DNA of 64,000 bases from Oxytricha trifallax (taxonomy: Eukaryota > Ciliophora > Spirotrichea > Sporadotrichida > Oxytrichidae). Positions 37,822-49,250 of this stretch are shown piece by piece; position 1 is the stretch's first letter; the number at the start of each line of letters is the position of its first letter. Below the pieces are notes generated by a model. It made no database searches. It was given only the letters and a program-made list of their open reading frames with translations, and was not told the DNA's origin. The DNA is taken from contig ARYC01000048.1 in the NCBI GenBank assembly GCA_000711775.1, positions 186,001 through 250,000 on the forward strand, written 5' to 3'. The position numbers and the translations under genes were made by a program.

Positions 37822-38543
37822 ATTAAATTAAGGCTTTTTAACTAAATTTGAAAGTGCCTCTTTAAAGTTCTTAGAAAGAGTCCGTGAAAGCAGCGAATAT
37901 TGAATCTTGAATTCTCTTAGCACTTAACCGTACCAATTGATTAAGAATGATTAGTCAACTCGAAACAACCTAAAAATCCAGTACCTTTCCCTATTTACTT
38001 CCCCTCTTTTTCAACATTTTCCTTCCCCCTACCCTGGCAACCCCCTAAAATCTAATCTTTAGGCTTAAGCCAGAACCCCTTTTTCGACCTTCAAACCTTC
38101 TACCCGAAATTTCCATTTTGAGTACCATTAACTTCTAGCGATTCCCTCCTTCACATTTCTCCTCGCCATTATTCAGTTATAGACAGGCAAGGCTTTTGAA
38201 TTTTAACGGATTTCGCGATTTCGACATTTTTTTAAAAAGCCAATTTTGGATGGGCTCGAGCTCGAAACTTTCTAAAAATTATCATGGCTCTTCAACCACC
38301 CATCACCTTGAGACTTAAAGCTGCTAGTTATGTTAGTAATAGTGAATTATATCTACTTGAAGTGCAATTTCTTCTAGCTAGCTATAAATCCGGGGGATAG
38401 AGACAAAAATGTGAAAAATCTCTCAGTAAATTTACAAAAATCCAATCCAAATTTTAATAATCCAGCTATTTAGTATTAAAATCCAGTCGAATTTATCATT
38501 AAAATCTACCATAAACTAGATGAATCCAGCCCCTGGATTTTAG
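37822..38543. other. Leader of the 10.85 kb element
   Basis: This has markedly more C and pyrimidine runs (for example CCTTCCCCCTACCCTGGCAA near 38020) than the host spacers. No conserved frame is seen. It probably holds the promoter of the SecA-like gene (inference). Confidence 0.4.
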
Positions 38544-38589
38544 ATGGCTTCTAAGACTGACCCTACTCAACTTCTCAATAAGGAAGCTG

Positions 38590-38624
38590 GTAAGCTCAAA
38601 TCTTTGATATTACCTTCTATTTAG
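38590..38624 (+). other. 35 nt GT-AG intron in the SecA-like gene
   Basis: It starts GTAAGCTC and ends TCTATTTAG. Removal joins NKEA to EPINDQQVPELVPEQENLPQ in frame; unspliced, the frame is wrong. Confidence 0.75.
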
Positions 38625-40201
38625 AACCTATTAATGATTAGCAGGTGCCAGAACTAGTACCCGAACAAGAAAACTTACCTCAGATTTTTGAAAATCTACT
38701 AGCCAATGTAAATCTTGAAAATGCGGGTAAACCTAAAGGTATAAAATCTGAATATAAAAATGCACAAGACAGTGCTAAAATCAATCGTGCAAAGGAATTT
38801 CTGCACTAAAACAACTTTAATTTAAGTTTGCTGCTGGAGCAGGTGGATTTTGCAGGCTTTGAAAAGACTAAGGATTTTAAGTAGTACGTGAGAAAGTATT
38901 TAAATAACAATAAACCCAAGTAAGTGAAGCACAGCCACGAAAGTAAATCTGTAATTTCAGAGCCTCCTGAACTATCTGCAATCGACGAAGAGGTGAAGGT
39001 GAGTGATTTCACTACGAGCGTAAGCTTTGCAAGCGATTAGAAACATGATAAAGAACCCTTACCTCAACTCTTTATTAACTACGGCGCGATCATCGGCCAC
39101 GAGGTGTTAATTAAACACTTTGAAAATTTCAAAAATTCTAAATATTATGAAAGGTCTTGCATCTTGCAAGAAATAGTGACTCGTAACACTCAGTCACTTT
39201 TATCATTCTTGAAGAATTTTGAGAACGTCAACGATCAATAAATACTCTAGGACCTGTTCTCCCTGCTGGTGGATTTAATTCTCAACAATAGTAATATAGA
39301 TCAAGATTCCAAGCCTCGTATATTTTTAGCCGCTTTGGGTTATTATATGGGAGAAAAAGTCGAAGTTGAAGACTCACTTATTTTGGAATCAATATTATTA
39401 TTAGTTCGCTCGCCTAATGCAAGGCAGGCACTAGGCCTGGCAAATTACGTATTCTTCAACACAGCTTCAGCCTTCACTAAACAGCTTGCTCAAGTGAAAA
39501 AACTGGATGATTCAAACCCTTATGTAATACAATTTATGAGTGATAACTGGTAGTTATACTCAATTGACCCTCAAGTTAGAAGGTTAATACCTTCTTCATT
39601 CTTTATATTGAATGTGCCTTTCATTACTTTACTCAAACAAGACTGCGGCTTGCAATTAATCAGAGATATTCCAGTTGCATATACAGAGCACTTCGTGAGA
39701 ATTTGTGCTTTAAGTTGCTGTCCAACTGTTGACTCTTTAAAAGAGACATCTCATTAACCAGGTCTACATTCTTACAGAAGTAAGAGGTTATAGATTAAAA
39801 CACCATGGTTTACTTAATGAAAGGCCTCGCATCAAGACTATAGAATAGAGACGTGCAATGGGTTGGTAAGATTGAGCAAATCAAGAGGCTTTAAAAGTAA
39901 TTAATAGAAGCTTAGGTTGAAAAGAATGTAAGTCTTACAAGCAACATTATTGAAAACTGCCTTAATGGTGACTGTTCTGAAATTCAACGAATTTTGCAGC
40001 TACCTCGCAATATGGAAGCATTCTCTGATAAAATTGTTGCAGAACTACTTTAACTCTTTGAGAATGTTAACATTATGCACTTATTAGCAAGGACTTTCAA
40101 TTAAAAGCCTTCAAATGAAAGGTTGAGTGTGAGTGAAGATTTAGAAAAACTGCAGCAGAATCTTGCATTTAAGTTGTATAGTTCACAAGTTTTGTGCATT
40201 A

Positions 40202-40614
40202 TTGTTGAAATACATTTGAATTTGGAAATTAAATTATAAATTAATTTATTATAAATCAAAATCGTGGCAGTTAAAGTTGTCCAATTTAAACGATCTTGGG
40301 CTCATTCGATAGAGAATTCAAAATTAGCTGGACTTTACTATTGGCGGTACTATTTTATCGCATCACTGGAACGAGATAACTCAACTTTAATGTGAGGGTA
40401 TAATTTAATGAATTTAGAGTGTTTAATTAAAATCAAGTTATCTCGCTCCAGCGATGCGATAAAATAGTACCGCCAATAATAAAGTCCAGCTAATTTTGAA
40501 TTATCTATCGAATGACCCCAAGATCGTTTAAATTGGACAACTTTAACTGCCACGATTTTGAATTATAAAAAATAAATAAATAATTAATTTCCAAATTCAA
40601 ATGTATTTCTACAA
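40202..40614. mobile_element. Family A hairpin MITE, copy A3, inside the SecA-like gene
   Basis: Tips are TTGTTGAAATACATTTGAAT and TTGTAGAAATACATTTGAAT (complement), flanked by TA (40200-40201, 40615-40616). The arms match A2 closely, including the loop GTGAGGGTATAATTTAATGA. It separates the N-terminal part from the Walker A motif. Confidence 0.9.
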
Positions 40615-42469
40615 TAACTACATTTGCGATAACTTACAGTCAAGTCATTTAATTCATTTTGGTATTGGAAATGGCAAGACCTTAATTTTTATTGCGCTAG
40701 CCATTCTTATAGCTCTTAAAACCAAGCTATCCGTAATCATAATTGGTAAGAATGAGCACTTGGTATAGAGGGATTTCATGAAATTCTAAAAGTTAATTAG
40801 TGCAATGGCTCTTAATTCAAACTTTAATTTCATTGCAAGAAGCGCAGGTATTTATTTCTTACTCAACCTCAACTCAAGAAATAAACGAAGAACCCTAAAT
40901 TCATGAGTGTGTGGCACGAGAGTATCGTGCTGGTTGATGAGTACGATTGGATTTTATTTGATGGTTCCAGTGAAAACATTGTAAACTAGCTCAATCTCTT
41001 CAAGCAAGCAAAAAGTATTTTGGTTTTTCAGGCAGCCATCTTTCTCAAACCGAATAACATTGCCTTAACTTGGCTTTGTCAAGCACGCCTGTGGTGTTCC
41101 CTACACTTGATAATTTGTAAGGAGACAAGAAAACTTAGCTGTCAGACTTGCTCGTGAATTCAAATCAAGGAGATTATTTGAAACAATCAAGGAAATCATA
41201 AAGGATTAAGTAGCGAATTCCCCAGTTTTAATTGTTGCCTCTGCAAATTACAGCACTATTGAATAAGGCCTTTAATATTCAGGCTGCGATTTCACAAGTT
41301 TCAGCCACGGCCACGCTGCTGTAATTGAAGCTACCCTTGAAGGCAGGTATTTAATGAAGAATGCAAGCAAGAACTATAGAATTTACTTGTTGAATGAAGC
41401 AAAGGGTAGAGGCACAGACATTTAAACGAATGATGAAATCAATCAAAATGGTGGTTCATATTTAATTATCGCTGATGTTTTTACAAAAAGATCTGAAGAA
41501 TAAATCATTGGTAGGATTGGTAGGCTCAACACCAAAGGTAGATGGCAGAGAGTGTTATATAAACTAGCTTCTAAAAGTAGTGCAGAGCAGCTGCTCGTAG
41601 TGGAGTAAAATGAAGCAGACCTTAATCTTGATCGCAAGTACAATTTGGTATAATCAATTTTGTAAAATCAATAAGAAGCAATGGAAAATTCAATTGAATC
41701 AAACTTAGTGCCTCAAGAATAGATAACTGCAGAACTTTCCAATAAGAATGAGGATGATAAGAAGGTACGAGAAATTGTTGAACACCTTATAAGGCTCACT
41801 GAGAAATCTTATAACGAAACAATCCATCCAATTGAAGAAGAGAAGAAAGAAAAAGTTGAGGAACTTAAAGAGGCTGTCTCAGTTGAAGAACCAACTGAAT
41901 AAAGTAAATTGGGTTTTTATTAACCAACTCTCATAGAGGTAATAGAAAAGAAGATGAGTTTAAATCCAGTGCTGCAAAACAAACCGTTTGAAGAGGTATA
42001 GAAATTGGTGCACAAGAATTTAAAGCGGTAGCACCATGAGATTACTAAGGCTCAAAGCAGAGAGAGATCCAAAAATAAAAGCAGTACTACAAGTTCAAAG
42101 AGAAGATTAGTGAAAGGATAATAAAAGCTTGACTAAATCAAAGAATAAAATAAGACTTGAGATCATTATACTCGTCGCAGTGCCAGAGATAAAACATTCA
42201 CTTGCACTTATACAGAGCTGCCAGAGAGTGAAGAGACAATTGAAAGATGGTTGAAGGCGGCCTCTAGTGAGAGAAGGCACTTTAAAAGCGACATAAATCA
42301 CAAAAATCCAGAGAGAAAACAAAGATTAAGAATATGAGATTTATCTTAATTTTTTTAAGTAATTCACCAAATTCAAGTTTTTGCTATTAATAGTATATAG
42401 AGATTCATGAAGGAATAGGAGCAGCAGCATTCAAAATCTGAAGTTCTCAGCTGCGCATAGCAAGCTCAA

Positions 42470-43236
42470 TCAGTTGTTATTGAGCATAAACTGGTCTCTC
42501 ATCTTGCGTAAGTGAAGCAACTCACTTTCCATATTGTCATGTTCTTGTTTTAACTTTTTAGTTTACTGCAAGAAATCCTGCTTATCTTATTTTAAAGCTT
42601 ATTCATAATCTTTTACTTCCTTCATTTAATCACGAGTTCTCTTTCTTTTAGATGAATCCTTTACTAGATTCACAGCCTTACCTCGCTCAGCTACACACGA
42701 AATTAAGAGAGAGTAAACTTACTGCTAAAGTTAAGGCATCTGCTGAGAGCGTCCACGAACTCGGGTCTCATTTCTATTACGAGATCTCTGTTTTACTCTA
42801 GCTTTTCTCTTCGTTAGAGCATTGCATCATGAATCATCTAGGAGACACCGTCGGTGTCTAGGGTGAAGAGCAAGTCACAGATCCATTATCTGTCTAGGTG
42901 GACCCAATCTCGTTCATCTGGCAAGTATTACAGCAGTCTTGCAGATCCTCTTGCATAATCGAGAAAGTCTTAAACTGTAAGTCCATCGATTTGAGGCACT
43001 GCTGACACTTTGACTGCGTCTCTTCTTACATACTATAATAACAGTTACAGGGGTAAGTTAATCGTTACTTCTTTCTCTGCTCTTATGATTTACTTAAGGA
43101 AATAAATGTTGGTGGAGTCCGCTTTGGGTAAGAAAGCGTGGCAGTCTTGAGCAAGAAAGTTGTATAGCTCTTTCTTACTTTTGCATTTCTGGGCGAGTTC
43201 TTGAACATTGATACCAGTAAGTAATCCTTGGTTCAT
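42470..43236 (-). CDS. bZIP-like accessory protein of the element (TBE accessory family)
   Basis: The ATG on minus at 43236 (MNQGLLTGINVQELAQKC) is just below an in-frame TGA. After one 32 nt intron is removed the frame is 245 codons to TGA at 42470-42472. The N-terminal half (CHAFLPKADSTNIYFLKQII, LDYARGSARLLQYLPDERDW, LLFTLDTDGVSQMIHDAM) aligns with the accessory gene of the TBE at 1-687. The C-terminal 70 residues have a basic stretch (SSKRKRTRD) followed by a heptad-like coiled coil (EQALKQDKQDFLQQ, SELLHLRKM), resembling a bZIP; DNA binding is inference. It lies between the SecA-like gene (convergent) and the transposase (divergent). The frame looks whole. Confidence 0.78.
42691..42722 (-). 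other. 32 nt GT-AG intron in the accessory gene
   Basis: On minus it starts GTAAGTTTAC and ends GTGTGTAG. Removal joins LSRCLNFS to TERGKAVNLVKD in frame; the gene length is a multiple of three only when it is removed. Confidence 0.8.
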
Positions 43237-43427
43237 TAAAATTTAAAAGTTAGGTGCCTTTCACCATTTTTTATAGGTCAATTTCGATTCAGGAAGACAC
43301 TACCGTTACTAAAACTAGAGAGTGCTTTTCATGATAATGAAATCTTACCAGCACAGTCCAATTTCCGCTAGCGGAATTCCTACCAGCACCAAGAGAATTC
43401 ATTATTATTAAATTTAGGAATCAGTCT

Positions 43428-45187
43428 ATGGAATCATATTCTTAAAAACGACAGTAGAGACTCTCAGAATTCTTCAAGTTGGAAGATAACGATTATGATG
43501 GTAATAGTTCAAGTGAAGAGCAGAGCTCTTCCAGTGGATCTGAAGATTCTTGCAATAATGCAGATTACTTAACAAATAATATGCTTTACTAAAGAAACAT
43601 AACTCTTGCAGATGTGAGTATAGAAGAAGTAAGTGAAAAGGATATGATTTAATTATTCATGAAATTCGTGATGAAATTTCAGAGTTTGAAATCGACGGAT
43701 TTATCATAGATCCCAAAGAAAAGTATAGAGAAAGTATTAAAAAAGGAGCTAAAGAATCATTACTTAATGATAATTAAATTAAGACTCTTGGCTAGTTAGT
43801 GCTAAAGCTTTACACTGAGTATAAGTAATCAGATTTAGAACCCTAGAGTTTGATGGAACGTTGTTAAAATTTTGACTTAAAAGCTCTTGAAGCCAAAGTT
43901 ATTGAGAATCATAAAATAAAATATTAAATTCCAATTTTTGGTTAGCACACACAATTGAATGCAATAATTCCTCGTAGACTACAAAAGTAGTTAAGAAAGG
44001 AGAAATAATTGTAAGAGAAGGAACTTAAACTTGCAGAGGAGTCACTTAGATTAAGAGTTACAGAAAAGTTAACTTTCCTCTAAATAATGGATAGACTTGG
44101 TATATCATACTATAAATTAAGAAGGTACTTAAAAAGCCCAATCAAGAAAGCTTAATTTTGGAATCTAAAATTAATTAATAGAGGCAAGTATAAGAAACTG
44201 CATAGCAGAGCACGCACTCATATCGTGAATATGTTAATGTTTAACACTTAACCAGTGCAGGTTTCTGATATACAGCACAGTTTACAGAAGAATATTTAGT
44301 TAAGGTGTAGCAAGTAAATGATTAGAAGGTTCTTGAAAAATGAATTAATGATGACTTATAAATAAATCAAGTAAATTTCAACCCTACACAATAGCAATAG
44401 TAGTAAGTTATAAAGATAGTATGCATCTCAATAATTCGTGGAACACTTAAGTAAGGGTAGGAGAATAATAAATATTGATGAATCAACTCTTAACTAAACA
44501 GATTAAAGACACAGAGGTTGGACTGCCCCTTATGTAAAAAATAGAGTTACAAATTCACAGAGACTAAAATAAATGAATTTAATTATTGGAGTTGCAAGTA
44601 CAGGAGAGCTGTACTATACAGTTAATCATGGAAGAACTAACTAGCACTCATTTATGTACTTCCTATGTAAACTAGTTAATGTATTGGATTCAGTTGACAC
44701 TAGTTGGAGAGAAAATACTTTAATTCTACTTGATAATGCACCTTACCACAGATCACAAAGTATTATGAATAAGTACCTGGATTTGGCTTTGCCAATAATG
44801 TGTTTAGGGCCTTATCACTATAGAATCGCACCTGTTGGATTGATGTACTCTTGGATAAAAAATCGAGACTTGAACCCTCTGAATACCAGGGCGTAATCAA
44901 AGTAAGTCGCTTGGAGTTCACCTTTTTAGGGACTACTGGGCAGCATTCATGAAAGAGCTGGGCATGAATATTAGCAGGATCAACTAGAACTTGGTGAGGC
45001 GCTGCTTTTATCACGTGTTGACAGCGTCCTTGGAATCTATTTCGCTAAAAGATTTTTGAGCTAGGCGAAAGTGCGAGGTTAATAAGCGGGGCTTGCTAGC
45101 AAGAGTGGCCTAATTTAATTCGATTTTTGCGAGTATTAAAAATTATTAAGGAGAGCTTTTTAAGTTGAATTAAGAACAGTTAATTGA
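43428..45187 (+). pseudogene. Tc1/IS630-type transposase of the element
   Basis: The ATG at 43428 starts MESYSQKRQQRLSEFFKLED. An acidic, serine-rich N-terminus (SSSEEQSSSSGSED) of about 75 residues is followed by one frame change near 43640 and a long open frame. A helix-turn-helix (LQIMDRLGISYYKLRRYLK, about 44085) is followed by the catalytic core: first Asp in RIINIDESTLNQ (44447), second in LILLDNAPYHRS (44720), third block GPYHYRIAPVGLMYSWIK. Spacing fits D34E but the Glu is Gly (GGA instead of GAA/GAG), so this copy should be inactive. At about 580 residues it is longer than the TBE 42 kDa transposase because of the N-terminal extension. Confidence 0.85.
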
Positions 45188-46122
45188 ATTTGAATTGAAA
45201 ATTGCAAGGCTCTTACATTCAATTTCCCTTGAATTTCTAGTTAATTATTCACGCTTTTTATAGGCAGCGAAGAGCGAAGGTGGCAGGTGAGGACTTGGAA
45301 AATAGGGACGAGTAAGGGCGGCGCGTGAACAGGCCCTGGTACAGGCTTGCGGGTTTAAGGGCACAAAAAAACTGAGGGGAAGTTTTAAATTTTAAGTTTA
45401 AATTATCAAGAATAATTAGAGTGTAATTAATAAAAAATGAATATAAAGATAAAGCTAAAAGTTAATTCAAGTTCAAAATTAAATAAAGTTCATAAAGGGG
45501 TTAAGAAAAATAGCAGCAATTATAATCGTCAAGTTAAAAGTTATTGAAAAAAAGATAAACCTAACTAAAGGAGAAAGAATAATTTGTTATTAATAATATT
45601 ATTATAAAAACTAGCAACGCTTTTATCGTAAGTGAAAAACCATTCATTTTGAATATTTGAAGTTTGGGGTTTTCGATTTCACCGTAGATTTTTCCTTATA
45701 AGCATCTATCAATTTTAATTTTTATAATATTAATTTTTTATCTCAAAAACTTTCTTTTCAAAGTTATTTTTCAACAAACTTTTACTTTCAACTCAAATTG
45801 GCTATAAATATGATGAACAGGATTTCTTAATTAAAATCAAATTAACAATTAAATTTAAATCATTTCCCAGTAAATTAATCAAGTGATTTTAATGGGCCTA
45901 ACAAGTTTATTTAAAAAGTTGATCTATCAAAAGTTTTACTTAAAACAAGTCTTAATTAATAAGATTAAAATGAAAAGATTATTAAAAATTAAATGCAGCA
46001 AAAATTAAATTATTAATCTTAGAAAATTTCAAGCTTTAACTAAAAGAATTTTTAGTCACAGTATTTTTAAACTGGATAATAAAATTTAAATTCAAATTAA
46101 TTTAATTAGGACTTGCCTCAAA
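45188..46122. other. Element interior without a recognised gene
   Basis: A GC-rich patch at about 45260-45370 (AAGGGCGGCGCGTGAACAGG) stands out, then AT-rich sequence. I could not read a conserved protein in any frame; it may be a regulatory or structural region of the element. Confidence 0.4.
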
Positions 46123-46497
46123 ATGGATAATTTTCCAATTTAGATATCAATAAAAGTGAAATAAATTAAAATTAAATTAATAAAAAAGAATCAGAGCATA
46201 ATTTACATTTATTTAGATAGTTGGTACGAGTCGCACCCGACGTTTATTTTTCTAGTTAATAGACATTTTTATTAGAAGTCGCGGTCGGAAAAATGTACTC
46301 AACTTAGATAATATCTGAAATTAAAGTTGATTCGATAAATTAATTAAATAAAATTAGCAAATTAGAAATTTAGAACCTTTTCAAGGTATTTTGCTATTTA
46401 ATGCTTTAAATTAAATCATAGGTTCTATGAAATATATTTGCAAAGAATAATGCATTTAATAGCTATTCTTTTCACTTTAAGATATCAATAAAATTGA
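46123..46497 (+). CDS. Small ORF A, unidentified
   Basis: ATG 46123 to TGA 46495-46497 gives 124 codons (MDNFPIQISIKVKQIKIKLI, YLDSWYESHPTFIFLVNRHF). It overlaps the next gene by 71 bp in another frame. GC-bearing codons around 46220-46300 hint at coding. With only TGA as stop, a 124-codon frame can arise by chance, so it is tentative. Confidence 0.35.
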
Positions 46498-47452
46498 GGA
46501 AATTTTAAGCAATAACATTGGCTTTGATTTAAATAAAATTCCAGGGTTAATTCAAGACTCAAATTATAATAGTTTTATGCTTGCTACAATTACTAGATTT
46601 TCGCAATATGAATTCGTAATTTTTGATAATTAAGGAGGATCAATAATTTCAAAACTAAATACCTTATAAACTTCAATTTTGTTAATTGAACTGTACGATC
46701 ACCCAAACTTACACTATATAGTTTTAAAAAAATTCGCAGGAAACTGGTATTTCTTTGAGAAAAATGATAAAATTGTGCAAATAGTTTCTTAAATAAAGTT
46801 AAGCGCTATATTAAATCAAGTAGATAATGCCTAAATTATTGAATTTCAATTTATGAAAGAATTTCTAGGTGCCGAAAACAAACTTTATGGATTAATTCAA
46901 TAAACTGAAAATAATAATTCAGAATGCGTAGAGTGCTCAATTATGCTCAGCAAATTTTACAGTTAAAATAATTATGATTAAATCTTGCATAAATGGCGAG
47001 AATTCCTTGATTTCGCAAGAAATGTAGCAATTAATGATGAATTGTATAGAATCGCGCTTAGCGCAAAGTCCCTACAACTAAATAAATAATTATTAAAAAG
47101 AAAATTTTAGTAACCCAACTCCCCTTTAGAAGTAAAAAATTAGCTACTTAAATTCAGCAATAACTAGCCAAAATCTAAATTCCAATCCAAGCGAATTTCC
47201 AAAAACTACTATAAAAACTGCAAATTCTGTAAAAGAGAAGCAAAGAATTGCAAATGCCTTTTTTTAAATAAAAATCAATAATAAAAAAGATTAAATCGCT
47301 TTGAGCGATTGCATTCCTTGTATTATTTAATTTAAATTAATTTCTTTAAATACTATTTGTTCTCTAAAATGGCTTATATTAATATTCCCTCGTTATTTAT
47401 TTATTTCAAATTAATTAATTTAAAACTGGTAACTCTGACACTTTATCTATGA
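46427..47452 (+). CDS. ORF B: 341-residue protein with a C-terminal Cys cluster
   Basis: ATG 46427 (MKYICKEQCIQQLFFSLQD) to TGA 47450-47452, no break. Middle: NYNSFMLATITRFSQYEF, then HPNLHYIVLKKFAGNWYFFE, a block that looks like the His half of a papain-fold peptidase or deubiquitinase (His-Tyr then Trp-Tyr); a matching catalytic Cys is not obvious, so this is a guess. Near the C terminus NYYKNCKFCKREAKNCKC has spacing C-x2-C-x6-C-x-C, a zinc-knuckle-like cluster, within a basic region. It may be the element's own nucleic-acid-binding protein. Family not recognised. Confidence 0.6.
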
Positions 47453-48502
47453 TAAATATATAATTCCAATTTACTTACTCTTTCTTAAATTTCAAAATTA
47501 TTATTAATAAATCTCAAAATTCATGATTTCATCTAATCTTTCCTATTTATAATTAAGAGAGTTCTTTTAAAATAATTAAATTAAAAATGAAAGCAAAAAT
47601 TAGAGTACTAAAATCAATTAATTAAAAACAGTTCCTAAGTATTTAAAAATTAAATAAATATAATATATACAATAAAAAGTTTGGGTAAATCAGGGGGAAT
47701 ATTGAAAGAAATTGAAACAGTTTAATTTTAAATTATTTTATAAGAGTGAAAAAAAATTACCATTTTCGGGGATCAGGTAAATTGAATATTCAATTAAGTA
47801 GCTAAGCCTATTAATATAATTCATTTTCAATTTTAAAAATTATAATAATAATAATAAAATAAATAAATATACTTGTATCAACTATACCAAAATACTATGA
47901 CGAAGAAGATGAAGATGAAGATGAAAAATTCTAAACTTGAAATTAAAATTGAATTTTTGTACTACTAAATTTAAATACACAGAGATCTAAAACCTGAAAA
48001 CATTTTGATAGATAAAATAAAAAATGAATGAAAAATATAATGCACAGAGATTTAAAGCCAGAAAATTTAGAGTGAACTCTGCCACTTTTTTTTACAATTA
48101 AATTCAAATTAAAAAAATGATGAAGATGAAGAAGAAGAAGAAAATCAAAACAAATTTAATTTATTTATAATTTAATTTAAATTAAAAGTTTAACCCCACT
48201 CCCTTTTTTTCCCATATTCCCTTACACTTAATTCATATTTTAATTTAATAATTAATTTAATTTATTTATAATATTCAAATATGCCTCATTTTTTTCCACA
48301 TTTTTGATTCAGTAATTAAAAAAGATTTCGGCGACCACATTTCCGATTTTCATTTTGATTTTTTAATTCTTGCTCTACGATTTTCGCTCGATTTAATTCT
48401 GCAAAAATCAAGGGCAAAAAATAAACGCGGTTTTCTGAGAAATTCCAAAATTCGGGAGGTCATGTCCGTCTACTACAAAGTACTTTAATTTTATAATCCT
48501 CG
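47453..48502. other. Right arm of the element with kinase-loop fragments
   Basis: Mostly AT-rich and non-coding. Two short frames encode the protein-kinase catalytic loop HRDLKPEN: at 47978-48001 (followed by ILIDKIKNE and TGA) and at 48043-48066 (followed by LE and TGA). Acidic GAAGAT-type runs flank them (about 47898-47930 and 48118-48140). They look like remnants of a kinase gene, twice copied. The rest shows nothing. Confidence 0.55.
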
Positions 48503-48582
48503 TTATTTCGTATTAAACACATTTAATTAAATTCGTTTACGCACTTATCAAATTCTTATGCACATATGTATTGGGGTTTATA

Positions 48583-48590
<8 letters not shown>
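48503..48590 (-). repeat. Right terminal inverted repeat of the 10.85 kb element
   Basis: Complement of 37741-37821; the tip reads ATATATAAACCCCAATACAT on minus, slightly more telomere-like than the left copy. Confidence 0.9.

Positions 48591-48648
<58 letters not shown>
48583..48648. repeat. (TA)n microsatellite at the element border
   Basis: About 30 TA units run from the right tip into the flank. It blurs the exact insertion point. Confidence 0.95.
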
Positions 48649-48651
<3 letters not shown>

Positions 48652-49250
48652 TAATTATTTAAACCTTCCTCTGCACATAGATATTCAACCAGCATGAATT
48701 TATTATTTAATATTAATTTAATTACTCAAGGTAGATTTAAAAAACTACTTCATGACTGAAAATGCTGATGCGAATGAGAATGGCAAAAAAGTTTTAATTA
48801 GAAACCACAAGCATGAGAGAAAAGAGCAAGATTTACAAACAGAGATGTATAAATAAAATTCATGTTACTTTAATGATATAAATTTTTGTGAAAAAATATT
48901 TTGAAAAATAATAAGTTAAATAGTTTTTTGCCTTATAAGGATTTTAATAATTTTAAATTAAAATATCAAAAGTTGTTTATTTAATTTGTGAGAAAATGTG
49001 ATTTGTACTATATATTTAACTGAAATATCAGCATTTCCTTGATTTAGTAAACTCTGAGATTGATAAAGATGATAAATCCTTGCTAGTAACAGCTGAGATG
49101 GAAGATTACTCTAACAAAAGCTTCAAGTTGCTGTATCAAGGTAGCAGAGATGGATTCATAGCATAAGCTCTTCATCAGAAATGTGACAATCAAGGACCAA
49201 CTGTTTGGTTTATCTTAAGTGAGTATGGACAAACATTTGGATTCTACACC

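Larger units (their letters stand above)
38544..42337 (+). pseudogene. SecA-like ATPase gene carried by the element
   Basis: The ATG at 38544 starts MASKTDPTQLLNKEAE after a 35 nt intron is removed. An N-terminal region of about 550 residues (unknown fold, e.g. LFINYGAIIGHEVLIKHFEN) leads, past MITE A3, to SecA-type motor motifs: Walker A IHFGIGNGKTL (40655-40690), EHLVQRDFMKF, Walker B IVLVDEYDWILFD (about 40925), then the C-terminal helicase motifs EAKGRGTDI (41398) and QIIGRIGR (41500-41525). The tail is charged (41640-42157, in-frame TGA at 42158-42160; frame stays open to 42335-42337). Frame changes near 39775, 40850 and 41150 plus the MITE show it is decayed. SecA-like ATPases are known in ciliate and other eukaryote genomes as large cytosolic proteins; why a transposon carries one is unknown. 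Confidence 0.75.
37741..48590. mobile_element. 10.85 kb terminal-inverted-repeat element with SecA-like cargo
   Basis: Matching inverted repeats of about 80 bp (left 37741-37821, right about 48503-48590) bound a block of clearly higher GC than the flanks. Gene order: SecA-like ATPase (+), accessory bZIP-like gene (-), Tc1/IS630-type transposase (+), an overlapping pair of small genes (+) and kinase-loop fragments. The ends lie in TATA runs, fitting TA insertion as for Tc1/mariner-type elements. It interrupts U7 between two exons. A family A MITE is nested in its SecA-like gene. It has a TBE-related accessory gene but lacks clear C4A4 tips, so it is a relative of, not identical to, TBE. No capsid, DNA polymerase or integrase gene is visible. 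Confidence 0.8.

Noticed and set aside
38806-39012. Minus-strand open frame of 68 codons and similar ones at 40350, 41443, 42107
   Set aside because: They are shadows of the SecA-like gene or of hairpin A3.
37741-48590. Polinton/Maverick-type element
   Set aside because: Large with inverted repeats, but no polymerase B, integrase, capsid or packaging ATPase is visible; the transposase is Tc1/IS630-type.
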